DNA of 64,000 nucleotides, taken from assembly GCA_963678675.1 (NCBI GenBank), contig OY783200.1, positions 7,824,501-7,888,500 of the forward strand. Reading direction: 5' to 3'. Origin of the DNA: Xiphydria camelus. Taxonomy: Eukaryota; Arthropoda; Insecta; Hymenoptera; Xiphydriidae. A program made the position numbers and the translations under genes. The notes under the pieces are model-generated. The model ran no database searches. It was not told where the DNA came from and saw only the letters and a program-made list of their open reading frames with translations. Positions 31,872-42,469 of the stretch are shown here, piece after piece. Positions within the stretch are counted from its first letter, which is position 1. Each line of letters opens with the position of its first letter.

Positions 31872-32150
31872 TGTGACGTGGAGAATCGCTCCGCGTCAAA
31901 AAAAGGGTGCACTCGGGCCCCTTTCGAAAAATGCGCGCGAATCGGTCAGCGATAAGGCCGCGCGAAGCGTCACGAGCGCGATTGTGGCGAGAAGGCGAGC
32001 GAGTCGGAGAAGTCAGTTTTGCGCTAGCGTTCAGCGAGTGAGCCACGATCGTTTCACGAGTTCAGCGAGTCTAGTGAGAGATCGAGGTACGAAGTTGAAG
32101 TGCGTAAGAGACCCCGACCCGTTCCGGGTCCCGCCGAGCAGTGCGTTCCA
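31872..32150 (+). mobile_element. 3' LTR of gypsy element (copy C), truncated
   Basis: TGTGACGTGGAGAATCGC and the following 170 bp match copies A and B. Similarity is lost after about 32030 and other sequence takes over by about 32170. Confidence 0.7.
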
Positions 32151-32169
32151 CCCCAACCGATTCGTGAAC

Positions 32170-32800
32170 AGAGATGTCAAAAACGTGTATAGAACGATAC
32201 TTGTTACTAGTTACAAATGTAATTAAATATCTCAATTTACCTGTTACTTCGTTATACAAGTAGCGAGGTAACAGTAGATACTTGATCCAATAGTATCGAA
32301 GAACGAAGATGTTTAGTTACTCGTTACATTTGTATGGAGCAGCAGAATAAAATCGTTACTCGATACGTTTGTATCAAATAACGAAATTTGTTCCGCTACT
32401 CGGAAAAACGATATGGAGCTTATTTAGTTTCTCGTTACATTTATATCGAATAACGAAATTAAATTCGCTTCTCGATACAAATTCGTGACCCGATACAAAT
32501 GTAATAAGTAACGAAATAAAATGAGTTACTCGATACAAATGTAACGAGCAACGAAATGATATTCGTTCCATGAGACAAATTTAAGCAGTTACGGCATTTT
32601 TCCTGTTACATATTATAAAAGTAATCGCAATAATTTTTTTTCGTTGCAAGTTGTAAATGTACTAAGAAACCGAACAAATGTTCTTGTTACGGTAAAAAAA
32701 CCACTAATCGCCAGAAAATTAAACTTGTAGCGACCAAAATGTGTTATTTTTCTGTAACAAGTAACGTTTAATAAATGAAAATATCGAAGTGGGAAACTCA
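32170..32800. repeat. Degenerate GTTACTCG/ATACAAATGTAACG repeat field
   Basis: Words such as CGTTACATTTGTAT and GATACAAATGTAACGAG recur in both orientations at irregular 40-70 bp spacing (32205, 32315, 32360, 32420, 32490, 32535). Such fields resemble the subterminal regions of hAT elements, but no ends or transposase are visible. Confidence 0.45.
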
Positions 32801-33736
32801 TTAGAGATACAAATTCGATGTTTCACATGTTAAATCTAACACCACTCGTATCAGTAACCGAAAAAATTGATTCAATGTCGTCTTCAGGCTTACCGCATTG
32901 AACCTTAGAATGGTTACACTAAATTGTATTTAAATAACGTTTATTTTGAAACTCGTATGCAATTCATTTCTACGAAGTAGTCTTTGCGAACCTCCGCAAG
33001 CCATACGAATAATTTCGGTAGGTGATTTACCACCTTTCATCACACAGTATGTTTCATCGTAGAGCACATACATGCCTCGTAACACTCCACACGTTTATAT
33101 CATAGTCCGCGGGAGGCAGTGACATTTTTACAGTGGTCATTTCACCAAGGCTGGTTTTCTTTCACATGATAGATTCCATACTGTATGTGAGCGAAATGCT
33201 GGTCAGCTGCCGCAACGGCGATGGGGATGAGTACAGTAGAGCCTCTCAAACGCGTAAAAAAACTAGAGAAATAAAGTGATATCACCAAAGTTGAATTTTT
33301 GTTTATGGTTTATTTACATTATGTAATTATAAAAAATCGTAGTTAGCTGGACATATTTCGGGGGGAAATGTGTCAGTTGGGACAATAAACATGTAGCGCG
33401 CCGGCTAAAGAGGCTGCGCATTTATAATTTCAGCTGACGACTTTTCCCCCGCAATTCAGCCAGCCGACTTTTATTTATATCTAGTACGAATAATAATGGT
33501 TTGTGTAATCAAACTTCAGCTGTGGTAGTATAAAGAAACATGAAATTTATTGCTATTTATTGCTAATATGGCCAAAATCGCTAATTTTCGTATATTTAAC
33601 CTCAAGTATTTCAAAATCCTGACGTGATACGCAAATTTGAGAGTCAGATTCGTTTTTAGCGCACATAAATCTATAAGAATCACCTGGTCTGGTTCGTGTG
33701 ACAAAATCACTGTTGACCAGTGTAACTCGCCGACTA
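32801..33736. other. No gene seen
   Basis: AT-rich sequence without an open frame, repeat or element end that can be supported. Confidence 0.4.
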
Positions 33737-34627
33737 TAACACAGGCACACAAAAAAAAAGGTCTTATTCCCAGAACCAGACCAGTATATCTTTATGTTTT
33801 TGGGGTCGCTGAATCCGAATCCGGTGTCCGTTTGTCTCCATCACGTCACATTTTTTTTAATCTCAAAAAACCATCAATAGATCATGATTTTCAAAAAGTT
33901 AATGGACTTAAACCAAATTCACTATAGGGGTTTTTTAGGTCGCTGATCACGAATCTGAAATCGGATTTCAAAAATTCAAGATGGCGGATCCAATATAGCG
34001 GACGAGATTTTTGAAAATCGACGGATTCATGCCGAATTTGGTATAAGGACGTTTTTTGGGTCGCTGATCATGAATCTGGTCAGATTTTAAAAATTCAAGA
34101 TGGCGGATCCAATATGGAGGACAAGATTTTCGAAAATTTTGAATTTTTATAAATATAACTTCATATTCGTCATTAGCGATCAAAAAAAAACCCTATACCA
34201 AATTTGGCATGAATCCGTCGATTTTCGAAAATCTCGTCCTCCATATTGGATCCGTCATCTTGAATTTTTAAAATCTGACTTCAGATTCATGATCAGCGAC
34301 CCAAAAAACCCCCTTATACCAAATTCGGCATGAATCCGTCGATTTTCAAAAATCTCGTCCGCCATATTGGATCCGCCATTTTGCATTTTTGAAATCCTAT
34401 TTCAGATTCGTGATCAGCGACCCAAAAAAACCCCTATAGCGAATTTGGTTTAAGCCCATTAACTTTTTGAAAATCATGATCTATTGATGGTTTTTTGAGA
34501 TTAAAAAAAAATGTGACGTGATGGAGACAAACGGACACCGGATTCGGATTCAGCGACCCCAAAAACATAAAGATATACTGGTCTGGTTCCGAGAACAAGG
34601 CCTTTTTTTTTGTGTGTGCCTGTGTAA
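33737..34627. mobile_element. 890-bp fold-back element
   Basis: Both arms (about 440 bp) pair around a centre near 34160. The ends AACACAGGCACACAAAAA and TTTTTGTGTGTGCCTGTGT match, as do ATCATGATTTTCAAAAAGTT near 33877 and its reverse near 34460. Each arm repeats GGATCCAATAT and GGTCGCTGATCA-type words. No coding capacity and no clear target duplication. It ends 11 bp before the LTR at 34639. Confidence 0.75.
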
Positions 34628-34638
34628 TCGTCGTGAAG

Positions 34639-35345
34639 TGTTCCGACAAACGATGGTCGGAATTATGAATATCGATCCTCTTAGCAATTGGTATCACCGC
34701 GATATATATACCTACCTCGCTAATCTTGGGTCAATCTCGACATCATGTGGGCGGTATATTTCGGCAAATCTAGGCTGTAAATGCACTTGCAGTCCCGCAC
34801 CTTTCCCGGAAAAGTTAATTACCGGACGGGTCGAAATAAGCCGTCTCCCGCCAATCGGGGTGCACCGCATCTACCCCCACTAGTTACACCGTCGGTTTCA
34901 TTCAGCCAATCAGAGCGTATCGCGTCGCCCACGCTATCCCCACTATCTATTAGCTGTAAGATATATAAACTGCTACCAAATGCGCATCATTCAATTGGTG
35001 TAATCCAGTGAACAGTGCCTCAGCCAGCATCCAGCGCATTCAGGTAGCAAGTCCTTGAATTTGCCATTCGTTTCACGTAAGTGCATATCCGTTTCACTTA
35101 GGTGATAAGTCAGTTAACTTGCCGCCCGCGAGGCATACCAGTGCAGTGTATCGTATACAGTGCATTCGGAACAACTCATTATAAACCACGGTTAATCATC
35201 AAATTACTGTATCTCTTTAATTTTAATATATTAGTAATAATATATATAGTGAGTGCAGTGTACGATTAAACTAGCCGATACGTTCGGTTTAATCGCATAG
35301 CTGCGACACGCATAGTGTCCTCGGGATTTACGACCCCGAGGAAAT
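34639..35345 (+). mobile_element. BEL-type LTR, mostly complete
   Basis: It begins TGTTCCGACAAACGATGGTC and carries TATATAAA at 34962-34969, about 35 bp before the region shared with the 5' LTR of BEL element 1. It ends by losing similarity after GGGATTTACGACCCCGAGG. No internal region is attached, so it is a solo or truncated LTR. The left part matches 4922-4993/11144-11335. Confidence 0.65.
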
Positions 35346-35386
35346 GTTATCAAGAGTTATGTAAGTTATATATGTTCAAATTTTAA

Positions 35387-36113
35387 CCACTTGCGGTGCA
35401 AAGAAATTCACAGCTCTGCGCGTGCCAGAACAGTCGAGTGAAAATCACTTCGGAAATCGACGGATTCATGCCAAATTTGGTATAGGGGGGTTTTTTAGCT
35501 CGCTGATCACGAATATGAAGTCAGATTTTTAAAATTCAGGATGGCGGATCCAATATCTCGGACGAGATTTTCGAAAATTTTGAATTTTTGCAAATATAAC
35601 TTCATATTCGTAATAAGCGATCGAAAAAAAACCCTGTGCCAAATTTGGCATGAATCCGTCGATTTTCGAAAATCTCGTCCGCCATATTGGATCCGCCATC
35701 TTGAGTTTTTGAAATCCGACTTCAGATTTGTGATCAGCGACCCAAAAAACCGCCTATACCGAATTTGGTTTCATTAACTTTTTCAAAATCATGATCTCCG
35801 GCTGGTTTTTTGAAATTAAAAAAAAATGTGATGTGATGGTCAAATGTTGACACCCCGGATTCGTGATCAGGAGGCAAAACTACTACGGATAACATATAGG
35901 TATACCTAGTATCAAATGTATACCCCACTTTTTTTTTGTATGACTGTGTTATCAGTTGTGGTAAGTACACCAAATTTATGATAAGTAATAGCTAATGTTA
36001 CGGTGGTGAGATTTATGCTGACGGGTTAAATAATTTTCTTGCTGCAACAATCGCCTGACGACGTGTGTAAGAAGCATCTCGACGTGCGTAGCACGTCATT
36101 CCATCGCAAGTGG
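35387..36113. mobile_element. TTAA-target MITE (piggyBac-like)
   Basis: Short inverted ends CCACTTGCGGTG (35387) and CATCGCAAGTGG (ending about 36113), flanked by TTAA on both sides (35383-35386, 36114-36117). Inside lies a partial copy of the 33737 fold-back. No transposase. Confidence 0.65.
35440..35960. repeat. Partial second copy of the 33737-34627 fold-back
   Basis: Shares CGACGGATTCATGCC, GGCGGATCCAATAT and the tail ending in a T run plus GACTGTGTTA. One arm is shortened. Confidence 0.7.
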
Positions 36114-36119
36114 TTAATA

Positions 36120-36395
36120 AAAAAAAATTATAATAAATATTAATTCATTCAAATATCTGAGTTTTTGTTTCATTTCAATATTGAATGCACGCGCTACTGA
36201 ATACGTCACGCGCTGTTGTCACGTTCTCTCCGCTCAACTTTCCCCCTCCTACGTGATTGACAGAGTCATTATATTTTATTTTTTAACTCAATAACTAAAT
36301 GGTGGATCTTGCCTACTTTTAAAAATATTTTTTATGAATATAGAACTAAGTGTCTGAATTTTTAAAAATAAATCGGTGGATGTTTTAGCTTCAAA
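36120..36395. other. No gene seen
   Basis: AT-rich spacer between the TTAA MITE and the copia remnant; nothing recognised. Confidence 0.4.
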
Positions 36396-36399
36396 ATGT

Positions 36400-36585
36400 G
36401 AAAAATACCTACTTCAAAGCGCATGCTCATTTAGTAAGTATCATTTTTCAAGGGAAAAAGTTGAGCAAAACGAAGTAATTATTAAATATATTCCTACAGG
36501 TCAACAACTAGCCAACGCCTTTACCAAGCCGTTACCGGTAGTACAATTTCAAAATTTGCGAAAACAAATTGGCATGGATACTTAA
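36400..36585 (+). pseudogene. Copia retrotransposon RNase H tail
   Basis: The translation KYHFSREKVEQNEVIIKYI followed by QQLANAFTKPLP is the end of Ty1/copia polyproteins (REK motif, Y(V/I)PT, LAD.FTK.L). The usual Asp is Asn here. The stop is at 36583-36585. Nothing upstream extends it. Confidence 0.8.
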
Positions 36586-36725
36586 TTAATTAATTAAAAG
36601 TGATATGGACTTGGATAAAAATATTTATCATATTTTTATATTATAATACCGAGTGTTCTCAAACCTCTGACCCAGAGGAAAACCCTATGTTCATTAAAAA
36701 ATTACGGAAATAATGCAATTGATTT

Positions 36726-37188
36726 TGTTACGACCTTCGCAATACGGAAAATATTCCCTCCGACCGTGTCTCGAAAATCGAAAAATGTATCGACAATGTT
36801 ACCTGGGACGACGTTTCGCGACGAGCCGTACCGAGTTAATCCTCTGTGGAATGTCGCGACCTTCATTCCCCAAAAGAACTGCCCGAGCCTGTTCCCACGA
36901 TTGCAACGATGTACTTCCAAAATACCGATCAACCGTCAACTCCCTTCCGACAACCTCCGACCTGACGCTCAGGTACTCGCGTCTCTCCAACGTCAGAACC
37001 GACCCATTAAAAGAGGTACGCGAGTCGAACGGGCGCCCAGTCTACCAATAGTACAAGCGACGAGCATACCGAAAAATGTAGTATCAAATTATAACTCAAT
37101 TCGACAATCTTATTCCCCTGTGAACCTCTAACCAAATACCGTTCGAGTCACACGCGGGACTATCTGCGTGCTCAACGTGTATAGAACA
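36726..37188 (+). repeat. 5' LTR of BEL element 2
   Basis: 463 bp from TGTTACGACCTTCGC to TATAGAACA. It differs from the 3' LTR (nested transposon excluded) at about ten positions by eye, roughly 2 percent. Confidence 0.9.
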
Positions 37189-37190
37189 TT

Positions 37191-37209
37191 TGGTCCTTCG
37201 AGACGGATT
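37191..37209 (+). other. Primer binding site, tRNA-Tyr
   Basis: TGGTCCTTCGAGACGGATT, two bases after the LTR, is complementary to tRNA-Tyr with one mismatch (A for C) relative to the site at 27399. Confidence 0.7.
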
Positions 37210-37370
37210 TAACAATCACGATTTATACCGGATTTAACAATCACGATTTATACCGGATTTAACAATCACGATTTACGCCCGATTTAACAATCACGATTTA
37301 CGCCCGATTTAACAATCACGATTTACGCCCGATTTAACAATCACGATTTACGCTGGATTTAACGATACTA
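37204..37370 (+). repeat. 25-bp leader repeats, about six copies
   Basis: GATTTAACAATCACGATTTA repeats head to tail right after the primer site, with variable spacer letters (TACC, CGCC). Decayed relatives of the unit (TTTGACAATTACGA) continue to about 37560. It is in the untranslated leader of the BEL element. Confidence 0.85.
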
Positions 37371-37753
37371 GAATTTACAATCACACTTCAACGAATGCAA
37401 TTGAACGACCACGATTTGACAATTACGAGTTAACAATTATTACGATATAATGATTACGAGTTAGTAATCGCGAGTGAGTAGTTACGATACAACCGACGCG
37501 AGTGAACGAACAGAATCTAACAATCAGTACTGAACAATTACGATTTAACTGTGTCGAGTGAACAATCGCGATAAAACTCCAAGAGTGCGGTCTTCAGTGT
37601 CCAGCTATCAGATATCTTGCTACAATCAGCCGTGTTGTAGAGGATCGACAATCGTGAAGCCATCAACCACACACATCGACCCACGCTGCATCGAGGACAC
37701 CAGCCAAGATATCGGAAGCAACAACCAACGCAACATTATTCTCACACTATAAA

Positions 37754-39918
37754 ATGCCAACTACTAGCGAGGTAAGCAATCCAAGTACCGTCGGAATCGA
37801 AACTCACAGCTAAGAGAATTACGTAGAAAACGCGGACGATGCAAGGCACAGGTCACCCGTATGATACAAACCGCGGAAACTGCCACCGAGGATTATCAAA
37901 TCATGGCACTTGATGACGCTATCGAAAGACTTGCCGATGCCTGGAAACTTTTCCACGATATTCAGAATGAAATCGAACGACTAGATTCGGATGACGTATC
38001 CCATGAGGACGAAATTGCACAATTCGAAGCCAATTATTTGAAAGCAACAGGCAAGGCTCGACAAGCCATTCTCCAATTAAAAACTCGCGACTCACCCCCA
38101 ACAAACACTAATATCATGCATGCAGCTACAACGCGTCAAACTAGCAATCAGATGGTTAGCTGTAAGCTTCCAAAAATTGAACTCCCAACTTTCAACGGCG
38201 CCTACGACGCATAGCTCAAATTTCGAAATTCATTCGTTTCCATCATCCACGACAACTCAACGATAAGTAATGTACAGAAGTTGCACTACTTAAAATCGAC
38301 GCTTACAAACGAACCATCTGATATGATCGAATCGCTAGAAATCTCAGCTGATAATTACGTAGTTGCTTGGAACTTACTAATTGAGCGTTACGATAATCAG
38401 AGAGTCATAATACTAAAACATTTAGAAGCATTATTGACATATGCTCCAATTACAAAGGCTACCGGCACCTCTATCGGTACTCTCATTAGCACATTCCAAC
38501 GACATATCCACGCCCAGGAGGCACTCGAACGTCCTAGCCAGCATTGGGACGATCTACTCATTGCTATTATACTATCAAAGATTGACAAGGAAACACACCA
38601 GAAATGGGAAGAAAGTCTAAAGGGAGCAGAAATGCCAATGTGGGAAGAGATGAACACCTTTCTAAAACAACGTCGACAAGCACTAGAGGCCACCGATAGC
38701 AAAACTCACCAGGTAACATTAGCAGATCATTCACGACCAAATAGGAACAATCGGTCCGTTACAAACCACACGAACCAAACAAATCCTCGAAGTATGACAT
38801 GTCTTACCACACAATCCACTGCTAGGTGTCCAATATGTGCAGGAGCGCATTCCATTTATACGTGCCAACAATTTACAAATCAATCGATACCTCAACGACA
38901 AAACACTGTTAAACAAAAACGCCTCTGTTTTAACTGTTTGGGCTCCAACCACCAGATATCAAAGTGTAGATCGGATCATTGCAGAAAATGCGCCAAGAAA
39001 CACCACACCTATCTCCATTCCAACGAGATAAACCAACAGCCGACCACACCATCTTCCTCTCAACAGCCTCAACCACCATCACCAAGCGGTCAAGCACAAT
39101 CATCCAACACAACTACATTACACTCACGCACCCCTGTAAGAGATGTTTTACTATCAACAGCACGAGCCTACGTAAAGGATAACGCGGGAAATCTTCACGA
39201 GATTCGAATACTGTTGGACAGCGGCTCTCAGGCAAACTTCATTACTGAAACCACCGCGAATATGTTAAATTTGACGAAAATTCCAATAGACATGCCGGTC
39301 GTCGGTCTAAATGGTGCAATGACCCGCATTCATCATAAGGTCAACACAGTAGTACAATCGCGAACAAGCTTCTCCATGAATCTTTCATTCCTAATAGCTC
39401 CACAGATATCCGATTTTCTTCCTGCACAACCTGTTGATCTACAATCTTTAGCCATTCCAGCTCATTTGCCGTTAGCCGATCCCAAGTTTTATATACCGGC
39501 ACAGATAGACGCACTACTAGGCGCAGAGGTATTCTATTGGCTGTTATGTACCGGAAGCATCGTCCTCTCGAAACAAAGGGCAATGGCACAAAAAACCAAA
39601 CTAGGATGGGTCATCGCAGGACAGCTACCATCACAAGGACAACAACCTACATCATGTCACATAACGACACGGTTACTACACCAACAAATGGGCAAATTCT
39701 GGGAGATCGACGATGGACCATCTATACCTTTCATATCCAACACCGAAACAGCGTGTATGAGACATTATGACGAAAATGTTCATCGAAATTCCACAGGGAG
39801 ATATGTGGTCAAGTTACCTTTCAATGAAAAAATCAACAATCTTGGTGATTCTTATAAAATGGCCTTACGATGTTTTTTGACTTTGGAACGAAAACTGGCT
39901 ACTCTAACAGTGAAGTAA
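37754..39918 (+). pseudogene. BEL gag-protease, frame-broken
   Basis: ATG 37754 is followed after six codons by a 38-nt GT...AG block (37772-37809) that shifts the frame; beyond it the reading continues in the long frame. A TAG (38212-38214) interrupts the DUF1759 gag part (FNGAYDA / LKFRNSF). The frame then runs to 39916: VQKLHYLKSTLTNEPSDM, zinc-knuckle cysteines (CPICAGAHSIYTC, RLCFNCLGSNHQISKC, CRKCAKKHHTYLH), protease LLDSGSQANFI (DUF1758), and the link to RT, ending by a frame change near 39900. Confidence 0.85.
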
Positions 39919-40913
39919 AAATACAATACAATAATTTTCTCCGCGAATATCTACAATTAGGACACATGAAAGAGGTTAAGCCCTCCCTGACTACGGGTTA
40001 CTACCTGCCGCACCATTCCGTTATAAAATCAGCAAGTCTTACTACAAAGGTCAGGGTAGTCTTCGACGGGTCAGCCAAGACTTCAACAGGGATATCTCTC
40101 AATGACGCACTAATGGTAGGGCCTACAATACAAAGCGACCTATTTTCCATTGTCATCCGTTTCCGCTCTCACGCTTATGTATTGACAGCAGACATCGAGA
40201 AAATGTATAGACAGGTCTTAGTTCACCCCTCTGACACTAAATATCAAAGGATCTTATGGCGGGAGAATCCTAGTGACGAAATTAAAACATACGAGTTACA
40301 AACTGTAACTTACGGTCTAGCATCAGCCCCGTATCTTGCAATTCGATGTTTACATAAACTTGCTGAGGATGAACAGAAACATTACCCTAGAGCATCAGCC
40401 ATTCTTACGCGAGACTTTTATGTAGACGATCTACTCACTGGCACAGACAGCTACGAGGAAGCTAAGATACTACGAGACGAACTGACAACGCTGTTACAAC
40501 AAGGAGGCTTCAATCTAAGGAAATGGTCCTCCAATGAACCTTCTTTAATTGAGTCTCTCACAGACAACACAACCGACGACCATCGGACATTAGATTCATC
40601 TCAACCTGTCAAGACATTAGGCATTCAATGGGATCCAAGACTCGATACAATCAACTACAACGCAAATCAAGCATGGACAAAGCAAAGGACGACGAAGAGA
40701 AATATGTTGGCGTTTATTGCAAAAATCTTCGATCCACTGGGATTGGTAGGTCCTATAGTAATACACGCCAAGATCGTCATGCAGCAGCTCTGGTTATTGA
40801 AGGCTGGTTGGGACGACCCAGTTCCCAACGAACTACACAACTCGTGGTTAACATATGTCTCGCAGCTCCATTTCATCAACCAGATATCAATTCCGAGAAG
40901 GATCGCTGTCCAG
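39870..40913 (+). pseudogene. BEL reverse transcriptase region
   Basis: In a new frame after about 39900 come NNFLREYLQLGH, RVVFDGSAKTS, LTADIEKMYRQV and DFYVDDLLTG, the last being the YVDD catalytic site. It continues through AFIAKIFDPLGLVGP and stops being BEL-like at ISIPRRIAV, where the GC-rich insert begins. The domain is otherwise well preserved. Confidence 0.85.
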
Positions 40914-40918
40914 GACGC

Positions 40919-41734
40919 TTTGACACGTGTGCGGGGAACGGAAAAGGGAAAGGCGCAAAGGGGCCGCGGAAGGAAAGGCGCGAAGGCGCCGCGGTCGGGG
41001 AAAAGGCGCGAGGGCACCGCGGTCGAGGGAAAGGCGCAAGGGCGCCACGGAAGGAAGCGGTGGAAAGCGCGAAGGCGCCGCGGTCGGGGAAGGCGTGAAA
41101 ACGCCGCGGAAGGAAGCGGTGGAAGGCGCAAAGGCGCCGCGGTCGGGAAGGCGTGAAAACGCCGCGGAAGGAGACGAAGGAAAGGCGTGAAAACGCCGCG
41201 GAAGGGAAAAGGTGGAAGGCGCGAAGGCGCCGCGGTCGGAGAAAGGCGTGAAAACGCCGCGGAAGGAAGCGGTGGAAGGCGCGAAGGCGCCGCGGTCGGA
41301 GAAAGGCGTGAAAACGCCGCGGAAGGAAGCGGTGAAAGGCGCGAAGGCGCCGCGGTCGGGGAAGGCGTGAAAACGCCGCGGAAGGAAAAGGAGAGAAAGA
41401 AAAGGGAACCCAAATGCGAATCGAGTCGTCTATTGGAAGAGTCCTAAGAAGGACTGAGGGAGATCCAAGCGTCTCCCTCAACGCCGGAATGCCCGCTACG
41501 CTCAACGCCCGCTCTTATATACCTAACGCGGAGGGGACCGTTATCGGTCCTATTGGCCGGTAACGGTCGAGTGGGGGCGACTTGCGGCAGTCTCCCTGAT
41601 TGGCGCGACGTGACGTGCTCGACGCTCCGCCGCACCAATCCCCCGCGAGCAGGCCAGTGTCCACTGCGCGCTGCCCGAGAGCGTCAAGCGCTCTCTAAAG
41701 ACTAACTATGCTAGGGACTTATACTTATAAAAAT
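40919..41734. mobile_element. 816-bp GC-rich insert in BEL pol
   Basis: GACGC stands on both sides (40914-40918, 41735-41739), a 5-bp duplication typical of LTR elements. The insert starts TTTGACACGTGTGCGGGG and ends CTTATACTTATAAAAAT, lacks coding content apart from repeat-driven frames, and contains a 60-bp tandem array. A solo LTR is the best guess; its ends are not the usual TG...CA. Confidence 0.5.
40955..41395. repeat. GC-rich tandem array, 60-bp period
   Basis: 41221-41280 and 41281-41340 are identical except for one base. Each 60-bp unit is two related halves with dyads GGCGC..GCGCC and GGCGTGAAAACGCC. The copies to the left are more varied. Long open frames exist on both strands only because the period is a multiple of three and stop-poor. 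Confidence 0.85.
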
Positions 41735-41744
41735 GACGCACGTC

Positions 41745-42462
41745 AGCTTCGGAATTAGAACTACATGCATTTTGTGATGCTAGTGAGCGCGCGTACGGAG
41801 CATACATCTACGTACGTTCAACCAATGAGAGAAATAGAGCAAGCATTCTGGTATGTGCCCGATCACGTGTCGCAACATTAAAAACCATCTCGTTGCCTCG
41901 CCTAGAACTCTGCGCAGCGCTACTGTTAACCAGACTATTCCGCACAACAATTAAAGCACTCAAACTACAATTCTCCAAGGTACAATGCTGGTCAGACTCT
42001 ACAATCGCTCTACAATGGATCAATACTCCTCCACACACCCTGAAAACATTTGTAGCGAACAGAGTTGCAGAGATTCAGGAAACTACAACAGCCGACAACT
42101 GGCGGCATGTGCCTTCACAAGATAACCCGGCTGATCTCATCTCTCGCGGTCTACTTGCATCTGACTTGGTAGGCAATCGTCTTTGGTTCCGTGGACCACC
42201 ATGGCTAATAAGCAGCGACAACACCTGGCCGCGGATGCAGATTCACCTGGACAACATCCCTGAACAACGCAAAATCACGGCACTCTTCAATACCGTCCCT
42301 GATTGTCGCCTGCTCACCAACTACTCATCAATCACTACTACCGTGCGAATCATGGCTTGGTGCCTACGATTCACTCACAACACACGGAAACAGATTAAAT
42401 ACACAGGAAGTCTTAAAACTTCAGAACTTGAGGAGATGCACGAATCCGAGTCATACAACTAA
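41745..42462 (+). pseudogene. BEL RNase H region
   Basis: ELELHAFCDASERAYGAYIY carries the first RNase H Asp; SLPRLELCAALLL and QCWSDSTIALQWI (second Asp) and HVPSQDNPADLISRG follow, all in one frame to the stop at 42460. The last part runs into a frame change near 42440. Confidence 0.85.
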
Positions 42463-42469
42463 CTCAACG

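Noticed and set aside
32374..32801. Small minus-strand frames in the GTTACTCG field
   Set aside because: Low-complexity repeat region; translations show only repeat-driven peptides.
33637..34697. Matching frames near 33637-33927 and, inverted, 34434-34697
   Set aside because: They are the two arms of one fold-back element and have no domain.
37204..37370. CRISPR array
   Set aside because: Units are directly adjacent with no spacers, in a retrotransposon leader of a eukaryotic genome.
40667..41505. Open frames of 248 and 209 codons on the minus strand, and 80-160 codon frames on the plus strand, with Pro/Arg/Ala-rich repeats
   Set aside because: They lie over the 60-bp GC-rich tandem array; the period is a multiple of three and stop-poor, so all frames stay open. 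No domain is seen.
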